From positions 1 through 64,000 of the forward strand of contig NZ_MDDP01000048.1 in NCBI RefSeq assembly GCF_001999725.1: a DNA stretch of 64,000 bases, read 5' to 3'. Source of the stretch: Cellulophaga omnivescoria (GTDB lineage: Bacteria > Bacteroidota > Bacteroidia > Flavobacteriales > Flavobacteriaceae). Below the pieces are notes generated by a model. The model was not told the origin of the DNA and searched no databases. It saw only the letters and a list, made by a program, of their open reading frames with translations. Made by a program: the position numbers and the translations under genes. Position 1 is the first letter of the stretch. Every line of letters starts with the position of its first letter. Of the stretch, positions 17,634 through 26,609 are shown in pieces.

Positions 17634-18008
17634 ATGAAAAACGTAAATCCTGTAAACTGGTTCGACATTAATGTATCAAACTTAAATAATGCAAAAGAGT
17701 TTTATGAAACTGTTTTTAATATAAAACTAATTGATTTTCCTAAAGAGTTTGGTAAACAATCTGGTTTTCCTTTTGATCCTAAAGGGATAAATATTACGGG
17801 TGCATTAGTAGAAAAAGAAGATTTTATGCCTAGCAGTAGCAATACAGTTATCTATTTTGAATCTGAAGATTGTGTTACAGAAGAAAAATTAGTAGTAAAA
17901 GCAGGCGGAAAAATTATAAGACCAAAAATGTCTATAGGAGAATTTGGTTTTGTTTCTATTTTTATGGATAAAGATGGTAATACAATTGGGCTTCACTCCA
18001 AAAAATAA
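17634..18008 (+). CDS. VOC-family (glyoxalase/bleomycin-resistance fold) protein
   Basis: 124 aa, one complete VOC domain with two beta-alpha-beta-beta-beta modules: NWFDINVSNLNNAKEFYETV at the start and FGFVSIFMDKDGNTIGLHS at the end. Proteins of this short type bind a metal or small hydrophobic ligand; the sequence does not show which reaction, if any, it catalyses. Linked to the AraC gene just upstream. A stress or detoxification role is plausible only by family. Confidence 0.82.
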   Translation: MKNVNPVNWFDINVSNLNNAKEFYETVFNIKLIDFPKEFGKQSGFPFDPKGINITGALVEKEDFMPSSSNTVIYFESEDCVTEEKLVVKAGGKIIRPKMSIGEFGFVSIFMDKDGNTIGLHSKK

Positions 18009-18234
18009 ATTAAACAAAAGTATTATTGTACAATAACGTACATAAAGCAATAATGGTTCGGGCTTTGGCTTGGGCCTTTTTTGCATTTATTTAATTATAT
18101 TGTTAGCAAAAAGTAATAGGGCTTATGTTATAACACAGGTATGCCGTTACAATTAGTATTAGTTTAAAAAAACAATTGTTCTAATAGTAACTTAAATTCT
18201 AGTATTAAGTACCTAAAACAATGATATTAAAATA

Positions 18235-19062
18235 ATGATTACGTTAAATAAAACAATAGCTTATACCAAGGGTTGGATACATACTTTTACAATAGCACTA
18301 TTATTAGGTGCCTTTGTATCAATTTTATTAATAACATTAGAACCTTTTGATAGTAATAACGAGTTTTCATACAAATATCTAATTCTTTCTGGTTATGCTT
18401 TTTGCCTTATAATTCCAATACTACTTGTTCATCCTATTGAAAATTACTTTTACAAAATTCAAACAAAAAGATGGTTTGTATTAAATGAGTGTTTTTATAT
18501 TATTACAACTACTTTTATTGTATTTCTTTTTTCTTTTTTTTACCACTTTTATGTGGTTAGCGGTTTAACTTCATTTACCTCTAAATTAATATGGGGTTTT
18601 ATAAAATCGTTTGGAGTACCTTTTGCACCTATTGTTGTTCCTTTTTGGATTTACCTACGCTCTAAATATGGTGTAATAGAGGTTCCTTTGCGCACAAAAG
18701 AAACTACTAAAAGTAAAAAAAGAGTAACTATTATTGGGAACAATAAATCTGAAACCTTAACCATTCTTGAATCGGATTTTATTTTTGCAAAAGCGCAACA
18801 AAATTATGTAGATGTATACTACAATACAGAAAATGGAATGCAACAACAAACGTTTAGAAACACACTTTCTAATATAATGAAACAGCTTCCTAAGGCTTGG
18901 CAAGTGCACCGTTCTTACTTGGTTAATTTAGATTATTTAGACACCGTAGAAGGTAATGCTAGAAAGCGTTTTATAAGAATTACTACTACTAAGGAGACCA
19001 TACCTATTTCACAAGTTTACTATAAAGCCTTAAATAATAGGCTTTCAAATTCGTCCCAGTAG
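18235..19062 (+). CDS. Membrane-bound LytTR transcriptional regulator
   Basis: 275 aa. About four transmembrane helices occupy residues 15-140 (IALLLGAFVSILLI, LILSGYAFCLIIPILLV, ITTTFIVFLFSFFYHF, FGVPFAPIVVPFWIYL), and a LytTR DNA-binding domain occupies about 165-270 (SDFIFAKAQQNYVDVYY, WQVHRSYLVNLDYLDTVEG). This one-component layout senses a membrane signal directly, with no receiver domain or partner kinase needed. LytTR proteins bind direct repeats about one helical turn apart; three 20-bp repeats overlap the 3' end of this gene (19051-19110) ahead of the next one. Likely regulates the downstream lipoprotein gene. Confidence 0.88.
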   Translation: MITLNKTIAYTKGWIHTFTIALLLGAFVSILLITLEPFDSNNEFSYKYLILSGYAFCLIIPILLVHPIENYFYKIQTKRWFVLNECFYIITTTFIVFLFSFFYHFYVVSGLTSFTSKLIWGFIKSFGVPFAPIVVPFWIYLRSKYGVIEVPLRTKETTKSKKRVTIIGNNKSETLTILESDFIFAKAQQNYVDVYYNTENGMQQQTFRNTLSNIMKQLPKAWQVHRSYLVNLDYLDTVEGNARKRFIRITTTKETIPISQVYYKALNNRLSNSSQ

Positions 19063-19110
19063 CTTCAAAATTAGCCCAAGTGGTTCATTTTTAACCCAAA
19101 AGCTTCAGGT
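19051..19110. repeat. Three tandem 20-bp repeats, candidate LytTR operator
   Basis: Exact 20-bp spacing: TCGTCCCAGTAGCTTCAAAA, TTAGCCCAAGTGGTTCATTT, TTAACCCAAAAGCTTCAGGT. The conserved core is CCCA, then GSTTCA about ten bases later, so all contacts fall on one face of the helix. Overlaps the LytTR stop codon and lies upstream of the ChaN/EreA-like gene. Confidence 0.65.
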
Positions 19111-19177
19111 TAATCACACTCTTTTTTTTCTGTTGTTTTTATGTTTTCTCTTTGTGGAGAACTTTAAAAACAAACAA

Positions 19178-20386
19178 ATGAAAACTCGTATACTTATTAT
19201 CACAGCTATTCTAATATTATTTTTAACAAGTTGCTCTTCTAGCAAATATGTTAATTATTTAAAAGAACATACAGAGGTGGTTAAAATGGAAGATTCACTT
19301 CAGTTTAATTCACTAGATGAAGATTTTTACAAAAACAAACTCTTTTTAGTTGGTGAGGTACACGAGGTTGAAACATCTCCAAGAATTGATTTTACATTAT
19401 TTAATCAACTAAATGAAAAAATAAAAATTGATGTTTACTTGGCAGAAATGGACATTGCCCAAGGATATTATTTGCAAGAATATATAAAAGGTTCTAACAA
19501 ATTAGAACTTAAAAACATACTTAAAAATTGGCCAGTTTACATAGGAAGCATTTCTAAGCAATACAGAAATAAATGGAAAAATATGAGAACTTATTATGCT
19601 CAACTCCCAGAGACCTCAAAATTTAAACTAGTAGGAATTGATAGAATTGCGGACTTTAAACTAACTCAAAAATTATTAAAAGAAAAGCTACCTAAAAAAT
19701 ACCATAATGAGATTCCTAACACTAAAGATTCTTTAATTTTTTGGTCTAAAAATAAGTTTAATGCTATTCTAGAAAAAGAGAAAACACAACTAGATAAAAA
19801 CACATATAAATTACTAGAAAATATAGAGTACAACATTTCTAATTATGGTAAAACAAGAAGCAGAGATAAGTTTATGTATTTAAACTTTAAAAGATTACAT
19901 ACGCAAAATGAATGGGGAAATAAGAATATTTATGCCGGATTTGGTTTTTCTCATACACTACAAGCTTATAATTATACTTTTGCAGGACGAATTAAGAAAG
20001 ACACTACATTACCATACGTACACAAAATGGTTAGCCTAAATACAATGTATGTAGACTCTAAATTAACTGTAGATAGCAGAGCGTTACCAAAGTTTATGCA
20101 AGACAAAGGCAAAGCGTTTACAAAATTTAATTATTCACAAGACAGTAGGCTTTTTATGTACATAAAGGGTATTGCAGACTATAAAAAAGTAACCGCACCA
20201 AACACAATAAGTTTGCTTAAACTAGATGCAGAGGGATCACCGTACTTAAACTCTACAAGAGGTACTAAAGTTAAAAACCTTATACCTATTTGGGATGCTT
20301 ATGATATTTTAGATGGTACATCTACTACAGATTATGCGCAATATATTTTATTTGTTCGAAATGCAGATTGGATTCAGCCAGATTAA
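19178..20386 (+). CDS. ChaN/TraB/EreA-like lipoprotein
   Basis: 402 aa from the ATG at 19178; the frame is open to 19133, but only the later start gives a type II signal peptide (LTSCSSSK, Cys19). GEVHE at 59-63 and a late FGFSHTLQAY segment follow the Gly-Glu-x-His plus second-His pattern shared by ChaN, TraB and erythromycin-esterase-like proteins, which place a His/Glu pair in the active or metal-binding site. The substrate is unknown; haem binding (ChaN) and hydrolase activity (EreA-like) are both possible. Lies just downstream of the LytTR gene and its putative operator, so probably a direct target. Confidence 0.75.
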   Translation: MKTRILIITAILILFLTSCSSSKYVNYLKEHTEVVKMEDSLQFNSLDEDFYKNKLFLVGEVHEVETSPRIDFTLFNQLNEKIKIDVYLAEMDIAQGYYLQEYIKGSNKLELKNILKNWPVYIGSISKQYRNKWKNMRTYYAQLPETSKFKLVGIDRIADFKLTQKLLKEKLPKKYHNEIPNTKDSLIFWSKNKFNAILEKEKTQLDKNTYKLLENIEYNISNYGKTRSRDKFMYLNFKRLHTQNEWGNKNIYAGFGFSHTLQAYNYTFAGRIKKDTTLPYVHKMVSLNTMYVDSKLTVDSRALPKFMQDKGKAFTKFNYSQDSRLFMYIKGIADYKKVTAPNTISLLKLDAEGSPYLNSTRGTKVKNLIPIWDAYDILDGTSTTDYAQYILFVRNADWIQPD

Positions 20387-20559
20387 GTAGTTAAGCCTCT
20401 ATTATAATTACAATTGTGTGTTAAATTATACGTATGCCAAATGGTTAGTTATAATATTAAAATTTATTTTTTTGTAACCTAAAGGCCATAAGCTCTGTGC
20501 TAAAGTTTAGTATATTGTAAACAGTTTAAAATAATAATGTAACCATACGAACATATAAC

Positions 20560-22290
20560 GTGATTAACAAAAGGTTAGCAATAATTGGTGTAGGGCCTAG
20601 AGGACTTTATGCCGCAGAAAATTTTATAAAACAATTAAGTTTAGCTCAAGACCAAACTACAGTAGAGCTGCTATTGTTTGAAGAAACAGGCGATTTTGGA
20701 AACGGACAGGTATATAGCACAGACCAAGTAAAATCTAACTGGATAAATATAACAGAGCGTATACTTACATTACCTAAAAGAGATGAGGTAGTATACAATG
20801 GTATATCTATTCCAAGTTTTTCTTGTTACCACCAATGGGCCAATTTAAATTTTGATAAAATAGGGAGTTCAGAACCAGATACATATCCTCCTAGAGCAAA
20901 AATAGGAGAATACCTAAAGCAACGTTTTACATCATTTATTACACCATTGTTATTACATAAAATTGCTTTTTTATACCAACAAAAAGTAACCAACATACAA
21001 TTAAGTAATAATGCTAAAGTTAGTATAACAACGCTTAGTAAAACATATACTAATGTAGATGAGGTTTTGCTAGCCATAGGTCACCAACCAACATATGTAA
21101 CACCACAATTGGTTAAATGGCACAGTAACTTTAAAAATAATAGTAATGTAAAGCTTTTTTTAGATCCTTACCCGGTTAAAAATTATATAGATATAACTAA
21201 CACAATAAATAAAACTACAGTTGGAGTTAGAGGATTAGGGTTAGCTATGTTAGATGTTATGCGTGGTGTGCTAGCCAAACAAGGCTCTTTTAAAATTATA
21301 GATGAGGCCACCAAAAAAAGTGAGTTTATTAGTAGTACAAGACTACAAACTATAATTGTACCTTTTTCTTTAGATGGCTTGCCTCCAGTGCCCAAACCAT
21401 TAAATAAAAATATTGATGATTTATACAAACCATCTGATGAGCAGATTTATAATTTTGAAAAAGAGATAGGAGATCAAACAGCGCAAAGTAATGCTACAGG
21501 AGTAGACTTTTTGGTGTCTGCCATAGTGCCAATTGTTGCACGTGTTTATACCTCATTACCACATACTTTAGAAACTAAAAATTATACATTTAAACAGGTA
21601 GAAGAAGCCGCATTTAAATGGGTAACTAATCAGAATTACAAGCATAGCCTAATTTTACCTACAGCAACACCAATTGTGACTTTACTAAATAGTTACATAG
21701 GTATGGCCACAGCTAAAAGTGCTGTAAGTTTAGACTTTTGTATTGGACAGGTATGGAGACATTGTCAACCATCAATATATAAGCAGTTATCTTATAACAA
21801 TTGCAGCAATACTGTTTTTGAAAAAATTATAAAGTTAGATGAAGAAATTAAAAGATATTCTTATGGTCCACCGGTAGAGAGCATACAACAAATGTTGGCG
21901 TTGGTTAAAGCTGGTATTTTAAATTTAGATTTTGTAAAAAATCCAAAAATTGAATTATCTATTAATGGATGGGTTTTAAGTACAGGCAATAAGAGTATAG
22001 AACTTAATGTAATGATAAATTCAGTTTTAGATGCACCAAAAATTACAGCAGTAAAATCTGACTTAGTTAAAAGTTTGCTTCATAACGAGTCTATAAAAAT
22101 AGTAAGCGATAATCTTGGGGTACAAACAACTAAAGATGGATATCTTATAGAAAAAGACACAAAAAATAAATTACCAATAGCCTTACTTGGTAGGTTAGCC
22201 AAGGGAACTGTTATAGGCGTAGATGCTATATTAGAATGCTTTGGAGATAGACCTACAGAATGGGCAAAAGCAGCTGTTAAAGGAAAATAA
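20560..22290 (+). CDS. FAD/NAD(P)-binding protein (NAD_binding_9 type)
   Basis: 576-aa flavoprotein starting at GTG. The N-terminal Rossmann motif is RLAIIGVGPRGLYAAENF, followed by a long FAD_NAD(P)-binding region (about 7-180) of the group found beside HydN and amine-oxidising enzymes; a second dinucleotide region appears near 205-225 (KTTVGVRGLGLAMLDVMRG). The rest is helical. No substrate motif recognised; such proteins may oxidise small amines or modify peptides or secondary metabolites. Stands alone between the lipoprotein gene and the small-protein run, with 172 bp of featureless AT-rich DNA upstream. Confidence 0.82.
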   Translation: MINKRLAIIGVGPRGLYAAENFIKQLSLAQDQTTVELLLFEETGDFGNGQVYSTDQVKSNWINITERILTLPKRDEVVYNGISIPSFSCYHQWANLNFDKIGSSEPDTYPPRAKIGEYLKQRFTSFITPLLLHKIAFLYQQKVTNIQLSNNAKVSITTLSKTYTNVDEVLLAIGHQPTYVTPQLVKWHSNFKNNSNVKLFLDPYPVKNYIDITNTINKTTVGVRGLGLAMLDVMRGVLAKQGSFKIIDEATKKSEFISSTRLQTIIVPFSLDGLPPVPKPLNKNIDDLYKPSDEQIYNFEKEIGDQTAQSNATGVDFLVSAIVPIVARVYTSLPHTLETKNYTFKQVEEAAFKWVTNQNYKHSLILPTATPIVTLLNSYIGMATAKSAVSLDFCIGQVWRHCQPSIYKQLSYNNCSNTVFEKIIKLDEEIKRYSYGPPVESIQQMLALVKAGILNLDFVKNPKIELSINGWVLSTGNKSIELNVMINSVLDAPKITAVKSDLVKSLLHNESIKIVSDNLGVQTTKDGYLIEKDTKNKLPIALLGRLAKGTVIGVDAILECFGDRPTEWAKAAVKGK

Positions 22291-22338
22291 ATATTACAAA
22301 AAGCAGTTTTAAATTGTAGTAATAACCAAATCTAACTT

Positions 22339-22953
22339 ATGAACTATAATGATTTTAAAAGTAGTGCTAAAAAATTTTCTAATGAAGTGCTTTTTGATAG
22401 CTTATTACATAGAGACCTTTGTAACGATGAGCATAGAGCTTATACAGAAGAAATACATATAAGAGGATTAGAGGCGCAATTAGCCGAAGCTATAGAAGCT
22501 AATAATGCTAGAAAAAATAGTATTATGGACTCTGTAAAAGACTTGCCACAACAAGACTTACTTAATATAATTGTTTTTAATATAGATAAGTTTACAGAAG
22601 AGCAATTAACAGTTTTTAAAAACGAAGCAGTTGCAAGAGGTTTACAAAATGAGTTAACAGATGCTTTAAATAAAAAAGCAAAAAGTGATAAGGAATTTAG
22701 AGACACTGTAATAAATAACGCTGATAATATTGGACAAATGATGAATAATTTTACAGAGCATTTGTTTACAATTTCACCAGAGTTAAAAAAGAGTGTAGAA
22801 AAAGCAGAAAAGAAGTCTAAAGCCAACAGAATTGTTGGTGTAGTTTTATTACTTATGGGCTTATTATTACTATACAAAACAGGAGGTAGTATAGTTTCTT
22901 TTGGGATAATTGGATTAGGTATTTTTTTATTTGTTAGAGGAGTTTTAAGATGA
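22339..22953 (+). CDS. Hypothetical membrane-anchored protein with internal repeat
   Basis: 204 aa. The first 155 residues are helical and soluble and carry an internal duplication: LFDSLLHRDLC...RGLEAQLAEAI (about 18-53) resembles LLNIIVFNIDKF...RGLQNELTDAL (about 75-110). The C-terminus has two transmembrane helices (IVGVVLLLMGLLLLY, SFGIIGLGIFLFVRG). No family recognised. 13 nt upstream of the small membrane protein gene, so likely in one operon. Confidence 0.75.
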   Translation: MNYNDFKSSAKKFSNEVLFDSLLHRDLCNDEHRAYTEEIHIRGLEAQLAEAIEANNARKNSIMDSVKDLPQQDLLNIIVFNIDKFTEEQLTVFKNEAVARGLQNELTDALNKKAKSDKEFRDTVINNADNIGQMMNNFTEHLFTISPELKKSVEKAEKKSKANRIVGVVLLLMGLLLLYKTGGSIVSFGIIGLGIFLFVRGVLR

Positions 22954-22966
22954 TGAAAACACAAAT

Positions 22967-23182
22967 ATGGAGTATATAATTGTAGTAATTTTGGGAATCC
23001 TTTTTGCTGCATTTTTATATTGGGCCCACTTACCAGATTATAAAATGAACCCTAAAGAATTTTGGAAAACTTTAATTGGTATGCCAATAGGATTGTTTTT
23101 AGGTTTTATAGGATTTGGAGCTTTAAATGAAGCAATACGTAAATGGGCTGTAGAGAAAAAAAAGAGCAATAAAAACGATTAA
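22967..23182 (+). CDS. Small membrane protein
   Basis: 71 aa with two transmembrane helices (IIVVILGILFAAFLYWA and IGMPIGLFLGFIGFGAL) and a basic Lys-rich tail. Follows the previous membrane-anchored protein gene by 13 nt and is probably co-transcribed. Unrecognised. Confidence 0.7.
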   Translation: MEYIIVVILGILFAAFLYWAHLPDYKMNPKEFWKTLIGMPIGLFLGFIGFGALNEAIRKWAVEKKKSNKND

Positions 23183-23212
23183 ATGAATATAGTTAAAGCA
23201 CACTAGTACCTT

Positions 23213-24037
23213 ATGAAACTGCCAAATAATATTACAGAAATATCTTTAAACAAGGAAGTACAAGTAGGTGTGTACCCGCCAAATGGTTTTTTACATTTTT
23301 ATGAAGCTAGCTTGGGCAACGGAGATTACTTTGGATTGTATTGGGAGTTTGGTAAAGAGGATAAAGAACCTATTGTTTGCGAAATGATTCATGATGAAGG
23401 TATTATTAGACCTAGTTTTTCATCTTTAGATAAATTTTTAGAATGGTATAAACTAAACGATTTTGATTATGGTGATGAAGAAATTGAAGATGAAAATTTT
23501 GTATACAATTATTTAGAAAAAGGAAACCAATGCTTAAAAGATAATAATGTAAATAAAGCTATTGAGTTTTATAAAAAGAGTACAAAAAGTTTTGGAGAAC
23601 TAAGCGAAAACTGGTTTAAATTAGCATCACAATATAAAAGAATTGGCAATGAGTTAGATTTTCAGAAGTGTATAATAAACGCGGTAATTTCTAATTGGGC
23701 TATAGAGTTTCCTTCTCAAAATGTGTTAAGATTGCTAAAAAACTGTACACCAGTAAAAGAGCTAGAGAATCACCCATTATTTAAAAATAGAGAAAATTTA
23801 GATCTTAACTTTGGAGGCCAGAAAGAAAATAAAAATTACGAAATAATTAAAGATATTTTTACAGAACTCTATGAAATAGGGGATACTAACAAAGCTATGT
23901 TGCTAGAGCAGAATTATGCATTAATGATGTACTGGAAAACATCTTCTTTTCAAGAAAGAAACAATTTTAATATAAACGATTGGAGAAGCAGGTTTGCTCA
24001 AAAAACAAAATCAAGAATAACGCTAGATAAGTTATGA
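23213..24037 (+). CDS. SUKH-like/TPR hypothetical protein
   Basis: 274 aa, cytoplasmic. Residues 15-85 (YPPNGFLHFYEASLGNGDYF, GLYWEFGKEDKEPIVCEM, FSSLDKFLEWY) resemble the SMI1/KNR4 (SUKH) fold, often an immunity domain in polymorphic-toxin systems. A TPR-like pair follows (YLEKGNQCLKDNNVNKAIEF, WFKLASQYKRIGNELDFQK). The C-terminal third is unassigned. In line with other small genes on the same strand; no toxin is evident nearby. The SUKH assignment is by eye. Confidence 0.7.
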   Translation: MKLPNNITEISLNKEVQVGVYPPNGFLHFYEASLGNGDYFGLYWEFGKEDKEPIVCEMIHDEGIIRPSFSSLDKFLEWYKLNDFDYGDEEIEDENFVYNYLEKGNQCLKDNNVNKAIEFYKKSTKSFGELSENWFKLASQYKRIGNELDFQKCIINAVISNWAIEFPSQNVLRLLKNCTPVKELENHPLFKNRENLDLNFGGQKENKNYEIIKDIFTELYEIGDTNKAMLLEQNYALMMYWKTSSFQERNNFNINDWRSRFAQKTKSRITLDKL

Positions 24038-24060
24038 ATAAACAATAATCCTTTATAAAA

Positions 24061-24909
24061 ATGAAAAAAATCCTACTTACAGCTCTTACAATAGTTTTAG
24101 TTTCTTGTGCAGACAAAAAAACGAAAACAGAAGATATTAAAGCCACAGAAGTTACTTCTAATAAAGCAGAAGAGACTAATAAAAAAGAAGAACCATCTAA
24201 ACCATTAAACAAGGACATAAGCTTAGGAAGCTATACCGGAAAAATAAACAACAATTTAGAGGTAGCCTTTAACTTAGATAATAAGGAAGGCCATATAAAT
24301 GGGTTTTATTATTACAAAAAAATAGGTGTAGATATAAAAGTAGTAGGTACAGTTGTAGCAGATAGTTTACTTGCATACGAGCTAAATTATAAAAATGATA
24401 CACTGGCTATTTTAAAAGGAAAAATTGAAGATTCTGGTATAAAAGGGGTTTGGGTAAATGCAGAAAACAAAAAAGAGTATCCTTTAGTTTTAACACAATC
24501 AGCCAAAAAAGTTACAGCGTTACCAGAAGATTTAATAGGGGAGTATTATAATGATATGTGTAATTTAACTTTATTATTTACAAAATCTAAAGGCGAGTAC
24601 TACTACAGCTATAAATCTAAAGAACGAAATTTAAAAGGAAAGCTTAATTTTTACAGAGAAGATGGTTTATACATAAACCTATCAGAGATTGAATACGCTG
24701 AAGATTATTTTGATGTAAGCTTAGCAGAGGAAGATTCTGTTAAGGAAAAAGAATATGCAAAGCTTAAAAAAATAGGCAAGCGTACAGTTGGTGTAGAGGG
24801 CCATTATAGTCCAGAGGAAATAACAATTCAGAATTACGGTAATGCCATGAATTATTATGTGAAGTTAAATGATTGCGGAGAAAAATACATTCATTTTAAA
24901 AAGAAGTAG
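24061..24909 (+). CDS. Hypothetical lipoprotein
   Basis: 282 aa; type II signal peptide with Cys16 (VLVSCADKK), then an acidic Lys/Glu linker to about residue 55. The body has two beta-rich parts of similar style: SLGSYTGKINNNLEVAFNLD (55-145) and DLIGEYYNDMCNLTLLFT (160-282). Each begins with a G-x-Y turn, as in small lipocalin-like repeats. No family named. 21 nt upstream of the next lipoprotein gene. Confidence 0.72.
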   Translation: MKKILLTALTIVLVSCADKKTKTEDIKATEVTSNKAEETNKKEEPSKPLNKDISLGSYTGKINNNLEVAFNLDNKEGHINGFYYYKKIGVDIKVVGTVVADSLLAYELNYKNDTLAILKGKIEDSGIKGVWVNAENKKEYPLVLTQSAKKVTALPEDLIGEYYNDMCNLTLLFTKSKGEYYYSYKSKERNLKGKLNFYREDGLYINLSEIEYAEDYFDVSLAEEDSVKEKEYAKLKKIGKRTVGVEGHYSPEEITIQNYGNAMNYYVKLNDCGEKYIHFKKK

Positions 24910-24929
24910 TAAAACAACAAACACAAATA

Positions 24930-25622
24930 ATGAAAAAGCTGTTAGTTACATTACTGCTAATTCTGCCGTTAAGTTGTACTTTTGTTAAACAGCAAGACCA
25001 AGCTAAAGATGCAAGAGAATGGAATAGGTTTGAACTTACAGGTATAGTTAAAACTTTAAAACAAAAAATATATAAGGTTAATTTTAGTAGTAACGTAATT
25101 AAAGAAGATGAACTTAACTTGTTAAACACCCTAATTGTTAGTTTTGATAGTATAGGAAGGTATGCTAAATCTATTACTTTAAACGCAGAAAATAACAGAA
25201 CTAGCAGTAAAACAACTAAATATGCAAAAGGTAAAAATTATGAATCTTTTCATTATAGTAAATACAATGTTTTACGCAACAAAAGTAAAATAACGTATGT
25301 GTCTGATTCTTTAATTTTAGAAGAATCTTTTGCTCCTAATAACGAGTTATTATTTTCTATTAGAGTTGAAAAGCAAAATGATAGGTTTTCTAAAGTAACT
25401 CTTGTAAACGGAGATAAAATAGACACTCATTTTTATTATTATACAGATGATAAATTTATTGATAACAAAGTAGCCATAAATAAAAATAAGGATACTATAT
25501 CTAGTATAAAATACAAATATTTAGCATTTGATAAAAATGGTAATTGGACCAAAAGGTTGTCTAAAAATTCTTTTAATAAAAACGATATAGGTAAACTAGA
25601 AGTTAGGGAAATAAACTATTAA
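24930..25622 (+). CDS. Hypothetical lipoprotein
   Basis: 230 aa; lipobox Cys16 (LPLSCTFVK). The mature part has repeated strand-turn units (YAKGKNYESFHYSKYNVL, LAFDKNGNWTKRL) similar to RHS/YD-type or WD-like beta repeats seen in small Bacteroidota lipoproteins. No catalytic motif. Ends just before an AT-rich region containing one copy of a 35-nt intergenic repeat. Confidence 0.72.
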   Translation: MKKLLVTLLLILPLSCTFVKQQDQAKDAREWNRFELTGIVKTLKQKIYKVNFSSNVIKEDELNLLNTLIVSFDSIGRYAKSITLNAENNRTSSKTTKYAKGKNYESFHYSKYNVLRNKSKITYVSDSLILEESFAPNNELLFSIRVEKQNDRFSKVTLVNGDKIDTHFYYYTDDKFIDNKVAINKNKDTISSIKYKYLAFDKNGNWTKRLSKNSFNKNDIGKLEVREINY

Positions 25623-25643
25623 AAATAACTAATAGGAGCATTT

Positions 25644-25678
25644 TAAATATACAACACACGCTTACGAATATTAATTGC
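25644..25678 (+). repeat. 35-nt intergenic repeat, copy A
   Basis: Begins TAAATATACAAC and ends TTACGAATATTAATTGC. Matches the copy at 28951-28985 at 31 of 35 positions. A short hydrophobic open stretch follows (LRILIAILVIALLLL...), but it has no start codon and looks like a gene remnant. Confidence 0.6.
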
Positions 25679-25753
25679 TATTTTGGTAATTGCTTTGCTA
25701 TTGTTAGTATTGGTATTCATTAAAAAATATATTTAAAAAATTACATTTCTCTA

Positions 25754-26572
25754 ATGATTAAAAAAAGCATTCTTTTATTCTGTTTCATTTTTTGTTATCA
25801 CATATCAGCTCAGAATATTAAATTTCCAGATTATGGGCATATTAGAACAGGAGTTATTAACGATGCTGATGGATACGTAAATGTTAGACAGGGTAAAAAT
25901 TCATCTAGTAAAATAATTGCAAGAATAAACAAAAACGATGAATTTAAATTTGCTTTACCTGAAGCAGAAAATGAGAAATGGACTTTAGTGAAAACGACTT
26001 TAAACGAAGTTGGTTATGTCTATTTCAATAGAATTTATGAATTAAGAAAAGACAACTGCGCAGACCAAGTTGAATTAATAGACCAAACGTGGGAACATAC
26101 AAGAGGAGGCTTTGGTTCTAGAACAATAGATTCTATACCTCCAAACCTAAAAGAAATCAGCTTAAATATAAGCCAAAAAAACAGAGTTAAAATTAATAAG
26201 CTATTATCTTGTGCGCTAGAAAATATAGATTTATTTGAGAATAATAACTCAGAAAAAACATTAAAATTTACTCAGAAGACATATAAAACTTCACAAAATG
26301 CAAACGTGGTAGTAACTGAGTATTATGACTCTTATTCTGAAAATTTAGGTACAGTAATTTCTATAATAGAGAATGGAGAAATGGAGAGTTATGCATACTA
26401 TGGATATTTATCATCAATAACTATATATGCCCTAAAAAAAGTAGATGGGTATTATAGGTTATATGGTAACCTAGAAGGCAGTCCTGGCGATTGTTATGGT
26501 GGTAATTTTACGCTAGAGCTTATTAACAAATCTTGGGTATATAAATTTGAGTATTATGAGTTTAATGGATAA
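25754..26572 (+). CDS. Secreted SH3-domain protein
   Basis: 272 aa with a Sec signal peptide (ISAQ, about 1-19). Residues 34-96 form a bacterial SH3 domain (GYVNVRQGKNSSSKIIARI, VGYVYFNRIYEL), which often binds cell-wall peptide. The C-terminal 170 residues are unassigned, with Cys pairs (DNCADQ, SCALEN, GDCYGG). Its first 45 nt are almost identical to those of the next gene (26610). Function unknown beyond possible wall or protein binding. Confidence 0.75.
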   Translation: MIKKSILLFCFIFCYHISAQNIKFPDYGHIRTGVINDADGYVNVRQGKNSSSKIIARINKNDEFKFALPEAENEKWTLVKTTLNEVGYVYFNRIYELRKDNCADQVELIDQTWEHTRGGFGSRTIDSIPPNLKEISLNISQKNRVKINKLLSCALENIDLFENNNSEKTLKFTQKTYKTSQNANVVVTEYYDSYSENLGTVISIIENGEMESYAYYGYLSSITIYALKKVDGYYRLYGNLEGSPGDCYGGNFTLELINKSWVYKFEYYEFNG

Positions 26573-26609
26573 AATAGAACTTTGTAGGTAATAATCTAAT
26601 TAAAACAAA

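Noticed and set aside
18045-18085. Possible terminator after the VOC gene
   Set aside because: T run present (GGGCCTTTTTT), but no convincing stem could be drawn.
22440-23012. 190-aa minus-strand frame opposite the repeat membrane protein
   Set aside because: Low-complexity Leu/Ser/Phe translation mirroring the plus gene; no start context or promoter.
25656-25735. Small hydrophobic peptide after copy A of the 35-nt repeat
   Set aside because: No start codon in frame; better explained as a remnant.
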